Of a stretch of 33,503 bases of DNA, positions 30,067-33,503 are shown one piece after another. The DNA lies in the NCBI GenBank assembly GCA_052148715.1, contig JBKQHQ010000026.1, positions 1 to 33,503 of the forward strand. The letters are read 5' to 3'. Origin of the DNA: JBKQHQ01 sp052148715. Lineage in GTDB: Bacteria; Pseudomonadota; Alphaproteobacteria; Rhizobiales; Xanthobacteraceae. Position numbers and translations under genes: made by a program. Each line of letters opens with the position of its first letter. The stretch's first letter is position 1. The notes beneath the pieces were generated by a model, which made no database searches, had not been told where the DNA came from, and saw only the letters and a program-made list of their open reading frames with translations.

Positions 30067-32601
30067 TCACAGCCACAGGATCTTCTTACGGTAGTTCAAA
30101 TCGGTCAGCAGCGGCGCCGCGGGTCCGGTGTGAAAAACCTCGCCTCGCTCGAGCACGAACACGCGGTCGGCCAGCGCGAGGACAAGATCCAGGTTGTGCT
30201 CCACAATTACGATGGACGCGTGCCGGCGCAACTGGTCGAAGACCCGAAAAAGCTCGCCCACCACGCTCGGCGCCAGTCCCTCGAACGGCTCGTCGAGCAG
30301 CAACAGCTTGACGTTTCCCGACAGCGCGCGGGCGACCGCCGCCATCTGCTGCTCGCCGCCGGAAAGATAGTCGGCCGGAACGTGCATGCGCTCCTTCAAG
30401 CGCGGGAAATATTCAAAAATCTGCGCTTCGTCCCAGACCACGCCTTTGCTGCCGTCGGTGTGGCGCGCCAGACGGCCGAGCGCCAGATTTTCCGCAACCG
30501 TCATGCCGGCGAACAGGCCGCGCCCCTGCGGAACATAGCCGACACCGGACCGGGCAATATCCGGCGCCGGCAAGCCGGCGATATTCCGCCCCTCGAATTC
30601 GATCGTTCCGGAGGCCGGCGGCACAAGGCCGGCGAGGGTCTTGAGAAACGTGGACTTGCCGGCCCCGTTGCGTCCGAGCAGCCCGACGATCTCCCCTTCG
30701 CGCACGTCGAGCGACACATCATTGAGGATATGACTCTTGTCGTAGAACGTGTTGACGCGCTCGACGCGAAGCAGTTGCGCATCGCTTGCCGCGTCCGCGA
30801 CCCGGCTGGTGACGGGCGGCGCGCCCGTGCCGGTATAAATTTCCTGCACGCGCCGGTCGGCCCGCACGTCCTCGGGCGTGCCCGCCATCAGCACCTCGCC
30901 CTGGTTCATGACGGTTACACAATGCGAGAAGCCGAGGACACGGTCGATGTCATGCTCGACAATCAAAACCGGAATATTTGCGGCGACGCTCTTCACGAGG
31001 TTCGACACGCGGTCCCGCTCAGCCGCCGCCAATCCGGCCAGCGGCTCGTCGAGCAGCAACACCTGCGGCTTCGAGCCGAGCGCAATGCCTAAGTCCACCA
31101 ACCGCTGGCCACCATACGACAGATCTCCGCCCTCGACATGCTCGATACCCTCCAGGCCGAGGAAACGGATCAGCTCGGCGGTCTCGGCGTGGATCTCGGG
31201 ATAGCTGTCCACGTCCCGCCAAAGATTGAAGCATGCCGGATGCCGCGCCTGGAGCGACAGGCGCAGGTTTTCGTAGATCGACAGCTTGCGGAACAGGTTC
31301 GTGATCTGGAACGAACGGGCGATACCTCGCCGGCAGATGTCGTTTGCCGGCAGGGCTTCGATGCTTTGGCCACCGAGTCGCACCGTTCCATCGTCGGGCG
31401 CGTACAGGCCGGAGACCAGGTTGAACAGCGTGGTCTTGCCGGCGCCGTTCGGCCCGATCAAAGCATGAATCTGTCCGGCACTGATGGCGAGGCTTGCATT
31501 CGAGACGGCGCGGATGCCGCCGAATTGTTTCGAGATGTTTCGCACCTCCAATACCGATCCTTGGATCGCTTGGGGTCGCAAGCACCCGGGCAGCGGCAGG
31601 TCCGCGTGGATCTCGCGCCGGCTCATCGCCGCGGCTTCCTGCTGGGCCGGACGCCAGCGCCGGCGCACCTGCGCCCCTATCCCGATCAACCCGCTGGGCG
31701 AGTACAGAATGAAGCCGACGAAGACGAGGCCGAACCAAAGTAGCCAGTTCGCCGTCCAGATCGAAAACAGCTCGCGGAACAGAATGTAGAAGAGCACGCC
31801 GACGGCTGGTCCGAGGATATGGTGCATCCCGCCGATCACCACCATTGCCACCAACTCGCCGGAGAAGACGACAGAAGTGGCGTCGGCCGAGACCAAGTAA
31901 TTCTGAAAACCCAGCAACGCCCCGGCGAGCGCTGTCACCGCCGCCGAGAGCACGAATGCCGCCAGCTTGTATCGCTCGATCGGATAGCCCTGGAACGTGG
32001 CGCGCAGCTGATTCTCCCGGATCGCCACCAGCACGTGCCCAAACGGTGAGCGCACGACGCGCAGCAGCACGTACAGCGCGCCGAGCCCGATCACGGCGAC
32101 GAAGACGTAATAGGCGAGCGCATCGTCGAGGCTGACCGGCCCGATGCTCCCCCGCTGCAGGCCGCCGAGGCCGTCCTCGCCGCCGGTCACATCGCTCCAG
32201 CGGAAGGCGATGTTGTAGGTAAGGGCCGCGAGCGCGAGCGTCAGAAGCGCGAAATAGATGCCGCGCCGGCGCAGGATGAGAATTCCCGTTACCGTCGACA
32301 GCGCCGCGACAAAGACGATCGCGACCAGAATCGGGACGACAATCTGGCCGCTGAACCAGTGCCTCTGTGCGAGCGCCGCGGCGTAGGCCCCAATGCCGAA
32401 CCATGCGCTGTGGCCGAAGGATGTCAGCCCCGTATAACCCACCAGTAGGTTCAACCCGGTCGCCGCAATGGCGAGAATCACCACGACGGTAGCCGTGTTC
32501 ACCGTCAGTCCGAGCAGGCGCGTGGCGAGCGGCAGCGCGACGAGCGCGGCCGCCCCGATCGCCAGCGTCCGGTATCTCGCCGTTGCGCGCGCGAGCGTCA
32601 T
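30067..32601 (-). CDS. Branched-chain amino acid-type ABC transporter: fused LivM permease, LivG and LivF ATPases
   Basis: The 844-aa polypeptide holds three usually separate subunits. Residues 1-310 are a LivM-type permease (LVGYTGLTSFGHSAWFGIGAYA is diagnostic). Residues 350-590 are a LivG-type ATPase with Walker A GPNGAGKTT (383-391), signature LSYGGQ (494-499) and Walker B VLLLDEP (514-520). Residues 610-844 are a LivF-type ATPase with Walker A GRNGAGKST (643-651), signature LSGGEQ (746-751) and Walker B LLLLDEP (766-772). All catalytic motifs look intact. The ATG at 32601 overlaps the LivH stop by ATGA, which fixes the start; an earlier frame start at 32760 lies inside LivH. Such systems carry branched-chain amino acids but also aromatic and other organic acids; the catabolic neighbours suggest the latter. 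The binding protein is not in the window. Confidence 0.92.
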   Translation of the reverse strand: MTLARATARYRTLAIGAAALVALPLATRLLGLTVNTATVVVILAIAATGLNLLVGYTGLTSFGHSAWFGIGAYAAALAQRHWFSGQIVVPILVAIVFVAALSTVTGILILRRRGIYFALLTLALAALTYNIAFRWSDVTGGEDGLGGLQRGSIGPVSLDDALAYYVFVAVIGLGALYVLLRVVRSPFGHVLVAIRENQLRATFQGYPIERYKLAAFVLSAAVTALAGALLGFQNYLVSADATSVVFSGELVAMVVIGGMHHILGPAVGVLFYILFRELFSIWTANWLLWFGLVFVGFILYSPSGLIGIGAQVRRRWRPAQQEAAAMSRREIHADLPLPGCLRPQAIQGSVLEVRNISKQFGGIRAVSNASLAISAGQIHALIGPNGAGKTTLFNLVSGLYAPDDGTVRLGGQSIEALPANDICRRGIARSFQITNLFRKLSIYENLRLSLQARHPACFNLWRDVDSYPEIHAETAELIRFLGLEGIEHVEGGDLSYGGQRLVDLGIALGSKPQVLLLDEPLAGLAAAERDRVSNLVKSVAANIPVLIVEHDIDRVLGFSHCVTVMNQGEVLMAGTPEDVRADRRVQEIYTGTGAPPVTSRVADAASDAQLLRVERVNTFYDKSHILNDVSLDVREGEIVGLLGRNGAGKSTFLKTLAGLVPPASGTIEFEGRNIAGLPAPDIARSGVGYVPQGRGLFAGMTVAENLALGRLARHTDGSKGVVWDEAQIFEYFPRLKERMHVPADYLSGGEQQMAAVARALSGNVKLLLLDEPFEGLAPSVVGELFRVFDQLRRHASIVIVEHNLDLVLALADRVFVLERGEVFHTGPAAPLLTDLNYRKKILWL

Positions 32602-33464
32602 TCGAACTTCTCGATGCGCTCGCCGAGGAGCCCGCGCGGACGGAGCAGCAGCACCATGAACATCAGCACGTACATCGACGCTTCGCCGGCGGCCGGGAGA
32701 AAATGAATCGTGATCCCGCGCACGACGCCGACCAGAAGCGCGGCGAGCACCACGCCCCAAAAACTGCCCAGCCCGCCGATCACGACGACGACGAAGGCGA
32801 CCGTGATGATCTCGGCACCCATCGCCGGATGGACGACGGTGATCGGCGCGAACAGCGCCCCGCCCATCGCGGCCATCCCGACGCCCAGCACGACGATGGC
32901 GGTCATGTAAGGCTGCAGCCGGATCCCCAGCGCCGCGACCATGTCGGGCCGCTGGATGCCGGCGCGCACCACGCGGCCGAACGACGTCTTGTGAAGCAGC
33001 AGCCAGATGCCAACGAGCACGACGGCGACCACGACCAAAAGCAGCAGCCGATAGCGCGAGAAGAGGAAATCGCCGATGATGACCGCGCCCTTCAGGCCGG
33101 GCGGAATCGTCGCCGCCAGCGGCGCGGCGCCCCAGACGATGCGGATCAACTGCTCGGCGACCATGGCAAGGCCGAAAGTCAAGAGCAGGCTCAGGATCGG
33201 ATCCGCCGCGTAGAAGCGGCGCAACAGGAACCGTTCGAACAGGATGCCGAGCACGCCCACGGCGACCGGCGAGAGGACCGCCGCCGGGCCGAAGCCCAGA
33301 TATTTCGTGATCTCGATCGATGCATAGGCACCGAGCGCGTAGAACGCGCCATGCGCCAAGTTCACCACGCCGCCGACACTGAAGATCAGCGACAAGCCCA
33401 GCGCGATCAGCAGGTAGTAGCCTCCGAGCACGAGGCCGTTGACCACCTGTTCGAGCAAGAACAT
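32598..33464 (-). CDS. Branched-chain amino acid-type ABC transporter permease, LivH
   Basis: The 288-aa inner-membrane protein has about eight hydrophobic segments and the LivH hallmarks: QVVNGLVLGGYYLLIALGLS at the N-terminus, GVVNLAHGAFYALGAY (32-47), and VVVIGGLGSFWG near the C-terminus. It should form the translocation pore with the LivM part of the next gene, which its stop codon overlaps. The ATG at 33464 has GGGA about 8 nt upstream. It is the first gene of the block visible in the window; a binding-protein gene probably lies immediately upstream, beyond the edge. Confidence 0.92.
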   Translation of the reverse strand: MFLLEQVVNGLVLGGYYLLIALGLSLIFSVGGVVNLAHGAFYALGAYASIEITKYLGFGPAAVLSPVAVGVLGILFERFLLRRFYAADPILSLLLTFGLAMVAEQLIRIVWGAAPLAATIPPGLKGAVIIGDFLFSRYRLLLLVVVAVVLVGIWLLLHKTSFGRVVRAGIQRPDMVAALGIRLQPYMTAIVVLGVGMAAMGGALFAPITVVHPAMGAEIITVAFVVVVIGGLGSFWGVVLAALLVGVVRGITIHFLPAAGEASMYVLMFMVLLLRPRGLLGERIEKFE

Positions 33465-33494
33465 GAACTGTCCCGATGAGATAAACGCGGCGTA

Positions 33495-33503
33495 GGGGGG
33501 GGG
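33495..33503. other. Nine-G run at the window edge
   Basis: The sequence ends in nine consecutive G directly after otherwise normal sequence. A terminal poly-G run is a known artefact of two-colour sequencing and a common place for an assembly to stop, so these bases should not be trusted. Confidence 0.5.

Noticed and set aside
1..33503. tRNA genes, CRISPR arrays, insertion sequences and prophage genes
   Set aside because: No cloverleaf-like segments, spaced repeats, transposase motifs or terminal inverted repeats were noticed on either strand.

Overview
The window is about 33.5 kb of GC-rich chromosomal DNA. It reads as an alphaproteobacterium of the order Hyphomicrobiales, in the Bradyrhizobium/Rhodopseudomonas/Xanthobacteraceae neighbourhood. 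The reasons are the style of the secreted caspase-like protein, the CmpA/NrtA-type binding protein with its Cys-rich leader and late Tat signal, the LivMGF gene style, the NIT-domain chemoreceptor and the general codon bias. This placement is by resemblance only. No rRNA, tRNA, CRISPR array, insertion sequence or phage gene is visible. The right edge ends in a run of nine G, which looks like a contig edge.

Layout. (1) 213-2273 (-): a secreted protein joining a caspase-like (C14) domain to a complete PstS phosphate-binding domain, followed by a clean intrinsic terminator. (2) 2590-3780 (+): a ferredoxin-reductase-type flavoprotein. (3) 3923-7054 (+): a nitrate/sulfonate/bicarbonate-type ABC importer (binding protein, permease, ATPase), preceded by a sigma-54-like promoter and a perfect 21-bp palindrome. 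(4) 7060-8526: a small scarred region with an 11-codon ORF behind a strong Shine-Dalgarno, a ribbon-helix-helix antitoxin whose VapC partner survives only as a stub with an early stop, and two small FlgC-like proteins far from any flagellar operon. (5) 8727-11533 (+): adenine deaminase and a DUF1186/SEC-C protein. (6) 11536-22215 (-): a SWIM/SNF2 helicase, an alpha-glucan phosphorylase translationally coupled to phosphoglucomutase (glycogen breakdown to glucose-6-phosphate), and a large fusion of an endonuclease Q-type PHP nuclease to a UvrD-type helicase. (7) 22540-24588 (+): a NIT-domain methyl-accepting chemotaxis protein. (8) 24813-33464 (-): a catabolic/transport block of LivH, a LivM-LivG-LivF triple fusion, a TcuA-like flavoprotein, a two-subunit molybdenum hydroxylase (small 2Fe-2S subunit plus Tat-exported large subunit) and a cyclase-family hydrolase. 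Its binding protein is probably just outside the window.

The strongest candidates for something undescribed are the EndoQ-UvrD fusion, which ends in a textbook sliding-clamp-binding peptide (QLDLF), and the periplasmic caspase-PstS fusion. Smaller points of interest are the Glu-to-Gln reading at the usual catalytic position of the molybdenum hydroxylase, the decayed toxin beside an intact antitoxin with a palindromic operator, the paired mini-FlgC proteins and the layered control region in front of the nitrate-type importer. Functions are assigned from motifs read by eye; no database search was run.
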